Shown here piece after piece: positions 44,461 through 52,786 of a stretch of 61,637 bases of DNA (its first letter is position 1; every line of letters begins with the position of its first letter). The translations under genes and the position numbers were made by a program. A model generated the notes under the pieces. That model was given only the letters and a program-made list of their open reading frames with translations, was not told the DNA's origin and made no database searches. Source of the stretch: Candidatus Mediterraneibacter merdipullorum (lineage in GTDB: Bacteria > Bacillota > Clostridia > Lachnospirales > Lachnospiraceae); NCBI GenBank assembly GCA_019117125.1, contig DXAL01000042.1, forward strand, positions 1-61,637, read 5' to 3'.

Positions 44461-45642
44461 ATGAGATTTCATTCATTTCTGATTAAATACGGTGAGATAG
44501 GGATTAAGGGGAAGAACCGTTATCTGTTCGAGGACGCTCTTGTGCGCCAGATACGGCACGCTCTGAAGGATGTGGACGGGGAATTCCTGGTGCACAAATG
44601 CCACGGCAGGGTCTATGTGGACTGCGAGGGCGAATATGACTACGAGGATACGGTGGAACGCCTGAAAAAAGTGTTCGGCATCGTCGGCATCTGCCCGGTC
44701 GTGCGGAGAAAAGTGCAGGAAATCGAAGGTCTGAAGAAGGACGTCGTCGCCTATGTCGGCGAGATGTATCCGGAGGGAAATCAGACGTTCAAGGTCGATG
44801 CAAGGCGCGCTGACAAGCGCTATCCCCTGAATTCCATGGAAATCAACTGCGAACTGGGCGAAGCGGTGCTGGACGCTTACCCGGGGATGAAAGTCGATGT
44901 CCATCATCCGGACATCCGGCTGAACGTGGAGATTCGGGAGGAAGTCTATATCTATTCGGAGATCATCCCCGGTCCGGGCGGCATGCCGGTGGGGACGAAC
45001 GGCAGCGCCATGCTGCTCTTATCCGGCGGTATCGACAGCCCGGTGGCGGGATATATGATAGCCAAGAGAGGGGTGGAGATCGAGGCGGTCTATTTCCATG
45101 CGCCGCCGTACACGAGCGAACGGGCGAAGGAAAAAGTGGTGGACCTTGCCAGGCTCGTATCTGCCTACGCAGGTCCCATCCGTCTTCATATCGTGAACTT
45201 TACGGATATCCAGCTCTATATCTATGAGAAATGCCCCCATGACGAGCTGACCATCATTATGCGCAGGTACATGATGCGCATTGCGGAGCATTTCGCGGAA
45301 AAGGACGGCTGCCTCGGACTCATCACCGGGGAGAGTATCGGACAGGTGGCGAGCCAGACGATGCAGAGCCTGGCGGCGACAAATGCCGTGTGTACGATGC
45401 CGGTCTACCGTCCGCTCATCGGATTTGACAAGAAAGAAATCGTGGAGATATCAGAGAAGATAGACACTTATGAGACTTCCATACTGCCCTACGAGGACTG
45501 CTGCACCATATTTGTCGCAAAACACCCGGTGACAAAGCCGGATACCGCCCGCATCGCAAAATCGGAGCTGAACCTGGCGGAGAAGATTGACGGGCTGATG
45601 CAGGCTGCGATTGACACGGCGGAAGTCGTGACGGTTTCCTGA
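44461..45642 (+). CDS. thiI: tRNA 4-thiouridine synthase ThiI (no rhodanese domain)
   Basis: Adenylates U8 of tRNA and inserts sulfur. 393 residues: N-terminal ferredoxin-like and THUMP domain (1-165) and PP-loop ATPase domain with LLLSGGIDSPVAGYMIAKRG. The C-terminal rhodanese domain of the E. coli protein is absent, as usual in Firmicutes, which fits delivery of sulfur directly by the desulfurase next door. The ATG at 44461 follows AAAGGAGAG; the frame is open 33 codons upstream. Confidence 0.95.
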   Translation: MRFHSFLIKYGEIGIKGKNRYLFEDALVRQIRHALKDVDGEFLVHKCHGRVYVDCEGEYDYEDTVERLKKVFGIVGICPVVRRKVQEIEGLKKDVVAYVGEMYPEGNQTFKVDARRADKRYPLNSMEINCELGEAVLDAYPGMKVDVHHPDIRLNVEIREEVYIYSEIIPGPGGMPVGTNGSAMLLLSGGIDSPVAGYMIAKRGVEIEAVYFHAPPYTSERAKEKVVDLARLVSAYAGPIRLHIVNFTDIQLYIYEKCPHDELTIIMRRYMMRIAEHFAEKDGCLGLITGESIGQVASQTMQSLAATNAVCTMPVYRPLIGFDKKEIVEISEKIDTYETSILPYEDCCTIFVAKHPVTKPDTARIAKSELNLAEKIDGLMQAAIDTAEVVTVS

Positions 45643-45663
45643 GTCAGGCTGCAGGAGCGTTTT

Positions 45664-45695
45664 TATATCACAGGAAAGTGATTTCCTGTGATATA
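45664..45695. repeat. perfect 14-bp hairpin after thiI
   Basis: TATATCACAGGAAA (45664-45677), loop GTGA, and its exact complement (45682-45695). It sits between the thiI stop and the terminator. On the plus strand it is followed by A residues rather than T, so it is not itself a terminator; it may protect the mRNA 3' end. Confidence 0.6.
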
Positions 45696-45696
45696 A

Positions 45697-45728
45697 AAAA
45701 AGCTGCCTCAGAAATGAGACAGCTTTTT
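45697..45728. terminator. bidirectional terminator between thiI and the HPr-like gene
   Basis: AAAAAGCTG-C-CTCA (45697-45710) pairs with TGAG-A-CAGCTTTTT (45715-45728) across a GAAA tetraloop, with one C-A mismatch. T-runs are present for both strands and both genes converge on it. Confidence 0.85.
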
Positions 45729-45739
45729 ATGTGCGTTGA

Positions 45740-45973
45740 TTATTTGATGATGTAAGCGTCAAGAGCCGCAAGGATGTCGTCTACATCTCCGTCAGCGTGG
45801 ATGTTCAGGTCAATCGGTTTGGAGAGGTCCAGGCTGAAAATCCCCATGATTGATTTGGCATCTATCACATATCTTCCGGATACTAAATCGAAGTCGTTGT
45901 CATACTTTGTAATCTCGTTTACAAACGATTTTACTTTGTCGATTGAGTTTAATGAAATCTGTACGGTTTTCAT
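45740..45973 (-). CDS. HPr-like protein lacking the PTS active-site histidine
   Basis: 77 residues with an HPr fold. The region around regulatory Ser46 of HPr is well kept (DAKSIMGIFSLDLS, Ser41 here), but the His15 region (normally GLHARPA) reads IDKVKSFVNEI with no histidine. It therefore could not carry phosphate for sugar uptake. It resembles Crh of Bacillus, an HPr-like protein that works only through Ser46 phosphorylation in carbon catabolite control; equivalence is inferred. The ATG at 45973 has AAGGAGGGAC upstream; an open frame of 28 codons before it lacks a site. Single gene. Confidence 0.85.
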   Translation of the reverse strand: MKTVQISLNSIDKVKSFVNEITKYDNDFDLVSGRYVIDAKSIMGIFSLDLSKPIDLNIHADGDVDDILAALDAYIIK

Positions 45974-46086
45974 TTTAATAGTCCCTCCTTGAATCATACA
46001 ATAAAGTAAGGCTTTCTGCCTCACGTATATTCTACGGGATGCTTTTGTAAAAGTCAAGGAACAAGAGGAAAAAAGAGGTAAGAATT

Positions 46087-47391
46087 ATGAAAAAAGCAGC
46101 GCTCCACAACCTGGGCTGCAAGGTAAATGCATATGAGACGGAAGCCATGCAGGAAATGCTGGAAAATGCGGGATATGAGATTGTCCCGTTCAGCGAGGAG
46201 GCGGATGTATATCTCATCAATACCTGCACCGTCACCAACATCGCTGACCGCAAATCCAGACAGATGCTCCACCGCGCCAGAAAGAAAAATCCGGACGCCA
46301 TTGTCGTGGCGGCGGGGTGCTATGTGCAGGCGCAGGATGGGAAGGAACTGGGCGCGGATATCGACATTGTCATCGGGAACAACCACAAGAAAGACCTTAT
46401 CCGGCTTCTGGAGGAGTATGAGAAGAAGCGGGAGAAAGACCGGACGGAGCGGGAAGAGGAAGTGGAAGATATCGCTCATACGGGAGAATATGAAGCGCTG
46501 CACCTGACGAGACCGGGCGACCACACGCGGGCGTACATCAAAGTCCAGGACGGATGCAATCAGTTCTGCACTTACTGCATCATCCCCTATGCGCGGGGGC
46601 GCGTGCGCAGCAGGAGCCTGGAAGAGACGGTAAAAGAAGTGGAAACGCTGGCGGCGAACGGATACAAAGAGGTCGTGCTCACAGGCATCCACCTGAGTTC
46701 CTACGGCATTGACTTTGACGGGAAGAGGCATCTCCTGGAACTGATGCGCGCCGTCCATGAGGTGGACGGCATCGAACGCATCCGGCTCGGCTCCCTGGAA
46801 CCGGGCATCATCACGGAGGAGTTCGCAGAGGCGCTGGCCGGGATGCCGAAGATATGCCCCCATTTCCACCTGTCTCTCCAGAGCGGGAGCGATACGGTGT
46901 TAAAGCGGATGAACCGCCGCTACACCAGCGGGGAATATCTTGAGAAATGCCGTCTGCTCCGGAAACATTTCGACAAGCCCGCTCTGACGACAGACGTCAT
47001 CGTCGGATTCCCCGGCGAGACGGAGGAAGAGTTTGAAGAGACGGTGCGCTTCCTGGAGAAAGTGGAGTTCTATGAGACCCATATCTTCCGGTATTCCAGG
47101 CGTGAGGGGACGAAGGCGGCCCGGATGGCGGACCAGGTCAGTGAGAGCGTCAAAGCGCAGAGGAGCGAAAGGCTCATCCGCCTCGGGGAAGAAAACCGCA
47201 GCGCATACGAGCAGAGCTTCATCGGAAAGACGGTGGAAGTCCTCGTGGAAGAGGAGGCGGAGATTGCCGGAAAACGCGTGCAGACGGGGCATACGAGGGA
47301 ATATATGAAAATTGCACTGGAAACAGGAGAAAATCTGAAAAACACTGTCGTAAAAGTACAAATTGAAAATGATTCACAAATTATCCGTTGA
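46087..47391 (+). CDS. mtaB: tRNA t6A37 methylthiotransferase MtaB
   Basis: Radical-SAM enzyme that converts t6A to ms2t6A at position 37 of tRNA. 434 residues: N-terminal UPF0004 cluster cysteines Cys11, Cys47 and Cys78; radical-SAM cluster CNQFCTYC (Cys157, Cys161, Cys164); C-terminal TRAM domain (about 375-430). The order and short NLGCKVN start distinguish MtaB from MiaB and RimO. AGAGGTAAG precedes the ATG at 46087. Divergent from the HPr-like gene. Confidence 0.95.
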   Translation: MKKAALHNLGCKVNAYETEAMQEMLENAGYEIVPFSEEADVYLINTCTVTNIADRKSRQMLHRARKKNPDAIVVAAGCYVQAQDGKELGADIDIVIGNNHKKDLIRLLEEYEKKREKDRTEREEEVEDIAHTGEYEALHLTRPGDHTRAYIKVQDGCNQFCTYCIIPYARGRVRSRSLEETVKEVETLAANGYKEVVLTGIHLSSYGIDFDGKRHLLELMRAVHEVDGIERIRLGSLEPGIITEEFAEALAGMPKICPHFHLSLQSGSDTVLKRMNRRYTSGEYLEKCRLLRKHFDKPALTTDVIVGFPGETEEEFEETVRFLEKVEFYETHIFRYSRREGTKAARMADQVSESVKAQRSERLIRLGEENRSAYEQSFIGKTVEVLVEEEAEIAGKRVQTGHTREYMKIALETGENLKNTVVKVQIENDSQIIR

Positions 47392-47416
47392 ATTTTAGGG
47401 GATATTATATTAGAAT
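47388..47416 (+). promoter_or_regulatory. promoter of the ireB-ruvX operon
   Basis: TTGAAT (47388-47393), a 17-base spacer and TAGAAT (47411-47416), overlapping the mtaB stop. The leader to ireB is about 100 bases. Confidence 0.7.
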
Positions 47417-47520
47417 TGTAAATAGGGATTTCAGGCGTTTTCCTGAAAACAGAGGGGGAAGAAGCGTACCCGGACGGACCCGGGACGCATGGAAATCTTA
47501 CAGCAAAGGAGGAGTTCAGG

Positions 47521-47784
47521 ATGAGTGATTTAAGCAACACACAATTCTTTCAGGTAGAGCCCGGACCGCAGATATCGGCAAAGGATATCCTCGAGATTGT
47601 ATTTAAGGCTCTCAAGGAAAAAGGATACAACCCGGTCAATCAGATCGTCGGATATATCATGTCCGGCGACCCTACATATATCACCAGCTACAACGGCGCA
47701 AGGAGCCTTGTGATGAAAGTGGAGAGGGATGAACTGGTCGAGGAGCTTTTAAAAGCGTATATCGAGCATAATTCCTGGGAATAA
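47521..47784 (+). CDS. ireB: IreB family regulatory phosphoprotein
   Basis: 87 residues of the DUF965/YrzL family ([47 protein letters not shown]). In Enterococcus, IreB is a substrate of the PASTA kinase IreK and affects cephalosporin tolerance; the N-terminal Ser/Thr residues (SDLSNTQ) could be the phosphosites here. AAAGGAGG precedes the ATG. Five bases before ruvX, the same neighbour as in Bacillus. Confidence 0.95.
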   Translation: MSDLSNTQFFQVEPGPQISAKDILEIVFKALKEKGYNPVNQIVGYIMSGDPTYITSYNGARSLVMKVERDELVEELLKAYIEHNSWE

Positions 47785-47789
47785 TCACC

Positions 47790-48245
47790 ATGAGGATACT
47801 GGGACTTGATTACGGGACGAAGACAGTCGGGGTCGCGGTGTGCGACGCCCTCGGACTGACTGCCCAGGCGGTCGAGACAATCACGAGAAAAGAAGAGAAC
47901 AAATTGAGGCGCACCTGCGCGCGCATCGAGGAGCTTATCCGGGAATACGGCGTGGAGCGCATCGTGCTCGGTTTCCCGAAGCACATGAACAACGATGTCG
48001 GAGAACGCGCCGAAAAGTCGCTGGAATTCCGGGACATGCTCCACAGGCGGACCGGACTGGAGGTCATCATGTGGGATGAGAGGCTCACCACCGTGGAAGC
48101 GGAGCGCACCCTCATCGAGAGCGGCGTCCGGCGGGAAAACCGGAAAAAACATATTGACCAGATCGCGGCGGTCTTCATCCTGCAGGGGTATCTGGACATG
48201 CTGCGGATGAAAGAAAAGGACACGCCGGACAACAAGGAGTCATGA
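47790..48245 (+). CDS. ruvX: YqgF/RuvX family putative Holliday junction resolvase / pre-16S rRNA nuclease
   Basis: 151 residues, RNase H fold: [16 protein letters not shown] with the first catalytic Asp, [20 protein letters not shown], and [12 protein letters not shown] with the second acidic pair; C-terminal [14 protein letters not shown]. The family is linked to Holliday junction processing and to 5' maturation of 16S rRNA. Follows ireB. Confidence 0.94.
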   Translation: MRILGLDYGTKTVGVAVCDALGLTAQAVETITRKEENKLRRTCARIEELIREYGVERIVLGFPKHMNNDVGERAEKSLEFRDMLHRRTGLEVIMWDERLTTVEAERTLIESGVRRENRKKHIDQIAAVFILQGYLDMLRMKEKDTPDNKES

Positions 48246-48258
48246 TAAGGGGTATCAT

Positions 48259-48519
48259 ATGGAAAAAGTAAAGTTCGCATTTGCAGACGGAGACGGAGAA
48301 GACGAATTCTTTGTGCTTGAGGAGACGATGATAAACGGGAATACATATCTCCTCGTCGCAGACTCTGAGGAGGATGACGCGGAGTGCCTCATCTTAAAAG
48401 AAGCGGCAGGACAGGCGCCTGGGGAGGGTGTCTACGAGGTGGTCGAAGATGAGACGGAACTGCTGGCAGTCTCCAAAGTATTTGAAGAACTTTTGGAAGA
48501 TGTGGATATCGAAATGTAA
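48259..48519 (+). CDS. DUF1292 (YrzB-like) acidic protein
   Basis: 86 residues, strongly acidic (many Asp/Glu), predicted beta-rich. MEKVKFAFADGDGEDEFFVLEETMINGNTYLLVADSEEDDAECLILKE fits the DUF1292 family that follows ruvX across Firmicutes. AGGGGTATC precedes the ATG. Biochemical function unknown. Confidence 0.9.
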   Translation: MEKVKFAFADGDGEDEFFVLEETMINGNTYLLVADSEEDDAECLILKEAAGQAPGEGVYEVVEDETELLAVSKVFEELLEDVDIEM

Positions 48520-48574
48520 AGCCCCACGGCTTTTACAATAAATCTGCTTTACTGCGGGAAACGGATGGACGCGG

Positions 48575-49036
48575 ATGGAACAGAAAAAGACAGAAGAACT
48601 GCTCAGGGAGAAACTGCGGGAAAAAGGGCTGAAAATAACGCATCAGCGCCTGCTGATACTTTCCGTGCTCGAGCAGAACGGCGGCAGGCATATGACGGCG
48701 GAAGATATCTACGAGCTGGTGTCGGAGGATTATCCGGAGATTGGGCTGGCTACGGTATACCGTACGCTCCAGCTCCTCTGGGAGATGCAGCTCGTGGACA
48801 GACTGTGCCTTGATGACGGATGTGTGCGGTACGAGATCGGACACCTGGTGCAGGGTGGTTCGGGCCACAGTCATCATCATCTCATATGCAGGGCATGCAA
48901 TCGGGTGATTCCCTTCGGAGACGACCTCCTGGATGACCTGGAGCGTTATATCGAGGAAGCCACCGGATTCCATGTCATGGACCATGAGCTGAAGTTCTAC
49001 GGACTTTGCAGGGAATGCAGGAAGAAAACAGAGTAA
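48575..49036 (+). CDS. Fur-family metal- or peroxide-responsive repressor
   Basis: 153 residues: winged-helix DNA-binding domain (1-85, KITHQRLLILSVLEQNGGRHMTAEDIYELV) and a metal-binding dimer domain (GSGHSHHHLICRACNRVIPF; C-terminal CRECRK supplying the second structural zinc pair). The His cluster and both CxxC pairs are intact. Whether it is Fur, PerR or Zur cannot be settled by eye. Lies between DUF1292 and RNase J genes, a spot taken by mltG in Bacillus. Confidence 0.92.
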   Translation: MEQKKTEELLREKLREKGLKITHQRLLILSVLEQNGGRHMTAEDIYELVSEDYPEIGLATVYRTLQLLWEMQLVDRLCLDDGCVRYEIGHLVQGGSGHSHHHLICRACNRVIPFGDDLLDDLERYIEEATGFHVMDHELKFYGLCRECRKKTE

Positions 49037-49064
49037 CTGTTTCTATAATGGAGGTGTTTATTGT

Positions 49065-50735
49065 TTGAAAAAAGAGAAAAACGGAAAACTGAGAATCATA
49101 CCGCTGGGCGGGCTCGAACAGATTGGTATGAACATCACTGCCTTTGAGTACGAGGACAGTATCGTCGTGGTGGACTGCGGACTGGCGTTCCCGGAAGACG
49201 ATATGCTCGGCATCGACCTCGTGATACCGGATGTGACTTACCTCAAGGACAATGCGTCCAAGCTGAAGGGATTTGTCATCACCCACGGACATGAGGACCA
49301 TATCGGAGCGCTTCCCTATGTGCTCAAGGAAGTGAACCTGCCAATCTATACGACGAAGCTCACGATGGGAATCATTGAGAATAAATTAAAGGAGCACAAC
49401 CTGCTGCGCAGCACGAGAAGGAAAGTCGTGCAGCACGGACAGTCCATCAATCTGGGGAAATTCCGCATCGAGTTCATCAAGACGAACCACAGCATCCAGG
49501 ATGCGTCGGCACTGGCAATCTATTCCCCGGCGGGCGTGGTCGTCCACACAGGAGACTTCAAGGTGGACTATACGCCGGTGTTCGGAGACGCCATCGACCT
49601 TCAGCGGTTTGCGGAAATCGGAAAGAAGGGCGTACTCGCGCTGATGTCCGACAGTACGAATGCCGAGCGCCGCGGATTTACGCAGTCGGAGCGCACGGTG
49701 GGCATCACATTTGACCATATCTTTGCGGAGCATCAGAGTACAAGGCTCATCATCGCGACCTTTGCCTCCAATGTGGACCGCGTGCAGCAGATTATCAATT
49801 CGGCTTACAAATACAGACGGAAAGTCGTTGTGGAGGGGCGGAGCATGGTAAACATCATCTCCACGGCTTCCGAGCTTGGCTATCTCAATGTCCCGGAAAA
49901 CACACTGATTGAGATTGACGAGATGAAGAATTATCCGCCGGAGAAAATGGTGCTCATCACCACCGGCAGCCAGGGAGAGTCCATGGCGGCGCTCTCCAGG
50001 ATGGCGGCGGACGTACACCGCAAGGTGACCATCCAGCCGAACGATACAATCATCTTCAGCTCCAACCCCATCCCGGGAAATGAGAAATCGGTTTCCCGCG
50101 TGATAAACGAGCTTTCGGCAAAGGGCGCGGAAGTCATCTTCCAGGATACCCACGTATCCGGACATGCCTGTCAGGAAGAGCTGAAACTCATCTATTCGCT
50201 TGTAAAGCCGAAATACGCGATTCCGGTGCACGGCGAGTACCGTCACCTGAAAGCCAACGCGGAAGTGGCGAAGTCCCTCGGCATCCCGAAGGAAAATGTA
50301 TTCATCATCCAGTCCGGAGACGTGCTGGAGATGGATGAGAACTCCGCGAAGATTGTGGACAAGGTGCACACAGGCGCGGTCCTTGTAGACGGACTGGGCG
50401 TCGGGGACGTTGGAAATATCGTGCTCCGGGACAGACAGCATCTTGCGGAAGACGGCATCATCATCGTCGTCCTCACACTGGAGCGGCGCACGAACCGCCT
50501 GCTGGCAGGACCGGACATCGTATCGCGGGGATTCGTCTATGTCCGGGAGTCAGAGCAGCTCATGGAGGACGCCAGAAAAGCGGTGTCCGATGCCCTGGAC
50601 AAGTGCCTGGGCGGACGCCATACGGACTGGAACCGCATCAAGCTCACGATAAGGGACGCTATGAACGACTATATCTGGAAAAAGACAAAAAGGAGACCCA
50701 TGGTCATCCCCATCATCATGGATGTGGATGCATAG
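49065..50735 (+). CDS. rnj: ribonuclease J
   Basis: Central mRNA decay and rRNA-processing nuclease (5'-3' exonuclease and endonuclease), metallo-beta-lactamase fold. 556 residues with zinc motif THGHEDHIGALPY, beta-CASP domain and the C-terminal domain (VLVDGLGVGDVGNIVLRDRQHLAEDG). Start is a TTG at 49065 supported by GGAGGTG eight bases upstream; no better ATG is nearby, so initiation may be weak on purpose. Only one RNase J is in the window. Confidence 0.94.
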   Translation: MKKEKNGKLRIIPLGGLEQIGMNITAFEYEDSIVVVDCGLAFPEDDMLGIDLVIPDVTYLKDNASKLKGFVITHGHEDHIGALPYVLKEVNLPIYTTKLTMGIIENKLKEHNLLRSTRRKVVQHGQSINLGKFRIEFIKTNHSIQDASALAIYSPAGVVVHTGDFKVDYTPVFGDAIDLQRFAEIGKKGVLALMSDSTNAERRGFTQSERTVGITFDHIFAEHQSTRLIIATFASNVDRVQQIINSAYKYRRKVVVEGRSMVNIISTASELGYLNVPENTLIEIDEMKNYPPEKMVLITTGSQGESMAALSRMAADVHRKVTIQPNDTIIFSSNPIPGNEKSVSRVINELSAKGAEVIFQDTHVSGHACQEELKLIYSLVKPKYAIPVHGEYRHLKANAEVAKSLGIPKENVFIIQSGDVLEMDENSAKIVDKVHTGAVLVDGLGVGDVGNIVLRDRQHLAEDGIIIVVLTLERRTNRLLAGPDIVSRGFVYVRESEQLMEDARKAVSDALDKCLGGRHTDWNRIKLTIRDAMNDYIWKKTKRRPMVIPIIMDVDA

Positions 50736-50864
50736 GAACAGCCGGGGACCGGACTGCGGAAACCGGGACAGTTACAGGAAAGATATCACAGGTGCACAGG
50801 GCGGATGCTCTGTGCACCTGTGCTGAACAGGAGATATCAAACAGGAGATAAAGGAGCTTCGGGC

Positions 50865-51524
50865 ATGATTGTAAACGAACGGATCGTAACATACATCAAT
50901 TCTCTGGATACCGGGAACAGCGCCCTGCTGGAAGAGATTGAGAAGGAGGCAAGGGCGGCGGAGGTGCCCGTTATCCGGCGGGAGATGCAGAGCTTCTTAA
51001 AAGTCCTCCTTATGCTCGCACAGCCCGGGCGCATCCTGGAAGTCGGGACAGCGGTGGGATTCTCCGCCCTCCTGATGAGCGAGTATGCGCCGGAAGGGAG
51101 CCGCATCACGACGATAGAGAACTATGCGAAGCGCATTCCCATTGCCCGGGAGAATTTCCGGCGCGCAGGGAAAGAGAACCAGATTACCCTGGTGGAGGGA
51201 GATGCCGCCGACGTCTTAAAAGAGATGGACGGCGTCTACGACTTCATCTTCATGGACGCGGCGAAGGGACAGTACATCCATTATCTCCCGGACATCCTGC
51301 GCCTTCTCGGCGAGGGCGGCTGCCTCGTATCCGACAATGTGATGCAGGACGGGGACGTAACAGAGTCCCGGTTCGCGGTGGAGCGCCGGGACCGCACGAT
51401 ACATGCCCGCATGAGAGAATATCTCTGGGAAATCAAACATCACCCGCAGCTTGTCACATCCATCCTCCCTCTGGGAGACGGCGTGGCAGTGAGCGTGAAG
51501 AACAGCAGAAAGGGGAAGCTATGA
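50865..51524 (+). CDS. trmR: O-methyltransferase, probable tRNA 5-hydroxyuridine methyltransferase
   Basis: 219 residues, class I SAM methyltransferase of the COMT-like family: ILEVGTAVGFSALLMSEY (motif I), ITTIENYAKRIPIA and DFIFMDAAKGQY. In Bacillus the homologue (YrrM/TrmR) methylates ho5U34 of tRNA and sits beside U32 proteins YrrN-YrrO, just as here; the assignment leans on that synteny. ATG at 50865 with AAAGGAG upstream; stop overlaps the U32 gene by four bases. Confidence 0.88.
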   Translation: MIVNERIVTYINSLDTGNSALLEEIEKEARAAEVPVIRREMQSFLKVLLMLAQPGRILEVGTAVGFSALLMSEYAPEGSRITTIENYAKRIPIARENFRRAGKENQITLVEGDAADVLKEMDGVYDFIFMDAAKGQYIHYLPDILRLLGEGGCLVSDNVMQDGDVTESRFAVERRDRTIHARMREYLWEIKHHPQLVTSILPLGDGVAVSVKNSRKGKL

Positions 51525-52744
51525 GCAGACATCCGGAACTACTGATCCCGGCGAGCAGCCTGGAAGTATTAAAGACAGCCGTGGTATTCGGCGCAGACGC
51601 CGTCTACATCGGAGGCGAAGCGTTCGGGCTGAGGGCAAAGGCGAAGAATTTCACCATGGAAGAGATGAAAGAGGGCATCGCCTTCGCTCATGCCCGAGGC
51701 GTGAAAGTATACGTGACGGCGAATATCCTCGCGCACAATGCGGACCTGGCAGGCGTCCGGGAGTATTTTGAGGAATTAAGGGAGATACGGCCGGATGCCC
51801 TGATTATCGCAGACCCCGGTGTGTTCGACATCGCAAAGGAAGTCTGTCCGGAGATTGACCGGCATATCAGCACCCAGGCAAATAATACCAATTACGGCAC
51901 CTATCTCTTCTGGCACCGCCAGGGCGCCAGCCGCGTCGTCTCGGCGAGGGAGCTCTCCCTGGAAGAGATAAAGGAGCTGCACGCCCATATCCCTGAGGAA
52001 CTGGAAATCGAGACATTCGTCCACGGGGCGATGTGCATCTCCTATTCCGGGCGCTGCCTTCTGAGCAGCTACTTCACCGGGCGCGATGCCAACCGGGGGA
52101 CGTGCACCCACCCGTGCCGGTGGAAATATGCGGTGGTGGAAGAGACGAGACCGGGCGAGTACCTGCCGGTTTATGAAAATGAGCGGGGGACCTATATCTT
52201 CAACTCGAAAGACCTGTGCATGATCGAACATATCCCGGAACTGCTCGATGCGGGGATCGACAGCTTTAAGATTGAAGGGCGCATGAAGACGGCGCTCTAC
52301 GTGGCGACAGTGGCGAGGACCTATCGGAAAGCAATCGACGACTGTCTGGAAGACGAGGCTCTTTACCGGAAAAATATGCCCTGGTATCTGGACCAGATAT
52401 CAAACTGCACCTACCGGCAGTTTACCACCGGTTTCTTTTTCGGGAAACCGGATGAGACCAGCCAGATTTACGACAGCAACACATATCAGAAAGAGTATAC
52501 GTATCTGGGAAGCGTTGAAGAGGTCAGGGACGGCATGTGCCGCATCACGCAGAAAAACAAATTCTCTGTCGGCGAGAAGATAGAAATCATGAAGCCCGAC
52601 GGGCGGAATGAAGAGGCGCTTGTGAAGCGCATCCTCAATGAAGACGGGGAGGAGCAGGAGAGCGCGCCCCACTCAAAACAGGTAATCCTGGTGGAGTTGA
52701 GCGGGGCGGCAGAGCAGTACGATATCCTCAGAAGAGAAGAGTGA
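51521..52744 (+). CDS. U32 family protein (tRNA ho5U34 hydroxylation, TrhP-like)
   Basis: 407 residues; U32 peptidase-like TIM-barrel (LLIPASSLEVLKTAVVFGADAVYIGGEAFGLRAKAKNF) with the four-Cys cluster MCISYSGRCL...GTCTHPC (Cys172, Cys179, Cys195, Cys199) and the downstream IEGRMKTALYVATV motif. Members such as TrhP form 5-hydroxyuridine at tRNA position 34 from prephenate. Direct coupling to trmR supports this role over protease activity. The 3' end carries one copy of a 17-base repeat that continues past the stop. Confidence 0.9.
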   Translation: MSRHPELLIPASSLEVLKTAVVFGADAVYIGGEAFGLRAKAKNFTMEEMKEGIAFAHARGVKVYVTANILAHNADLAGVREYFEELREIRPDALIIADPGVFDIAKEVCPEIDRHISTQANNTNYGTYLFWHRQGASRVVSARELSLEEIKELHAHIPEELEIETFVHGAMCISYSGRCLLSSYFTGRDANRGTCTHPCRWKYAVVEETRPGEYLPVYENERGTYIFNSKDLCMIEHIPELLDAGIDSFKIEGRMKTALYVATVARTYRKAIDDCLEDEALYRKNMPWYLDQISNCTYRQFTTGFFFGKPDETSQIYDSNTYQKEYTYLGSVEEVRDGMCRITQKNKFSVGEKIEIMKPDGRNEEALVKRILNEDGEEQESAPHSKQVILVELSGAAEQYDILRREE

Positions 52745-52776
52745 TATCCTCAAAAGAGTGATATCCTCAGAAGAGT
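52721..52776 (+). repeat. triplicated GATATCCTCA(G/A)AAGAGT repeat
   Basis: One copy (52721-52736) forms the last codons of the U32 gene; two more stand in tandem just after its stop (52743-52759 and 52760-52776), each exactly 17 bases long. Each later copy carries a TGA. The pattern suggests slippage expansion of the 3' end of the gene. Confidence 0.75.
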
Positions 52777-52786
52777 GATGTCTGTC

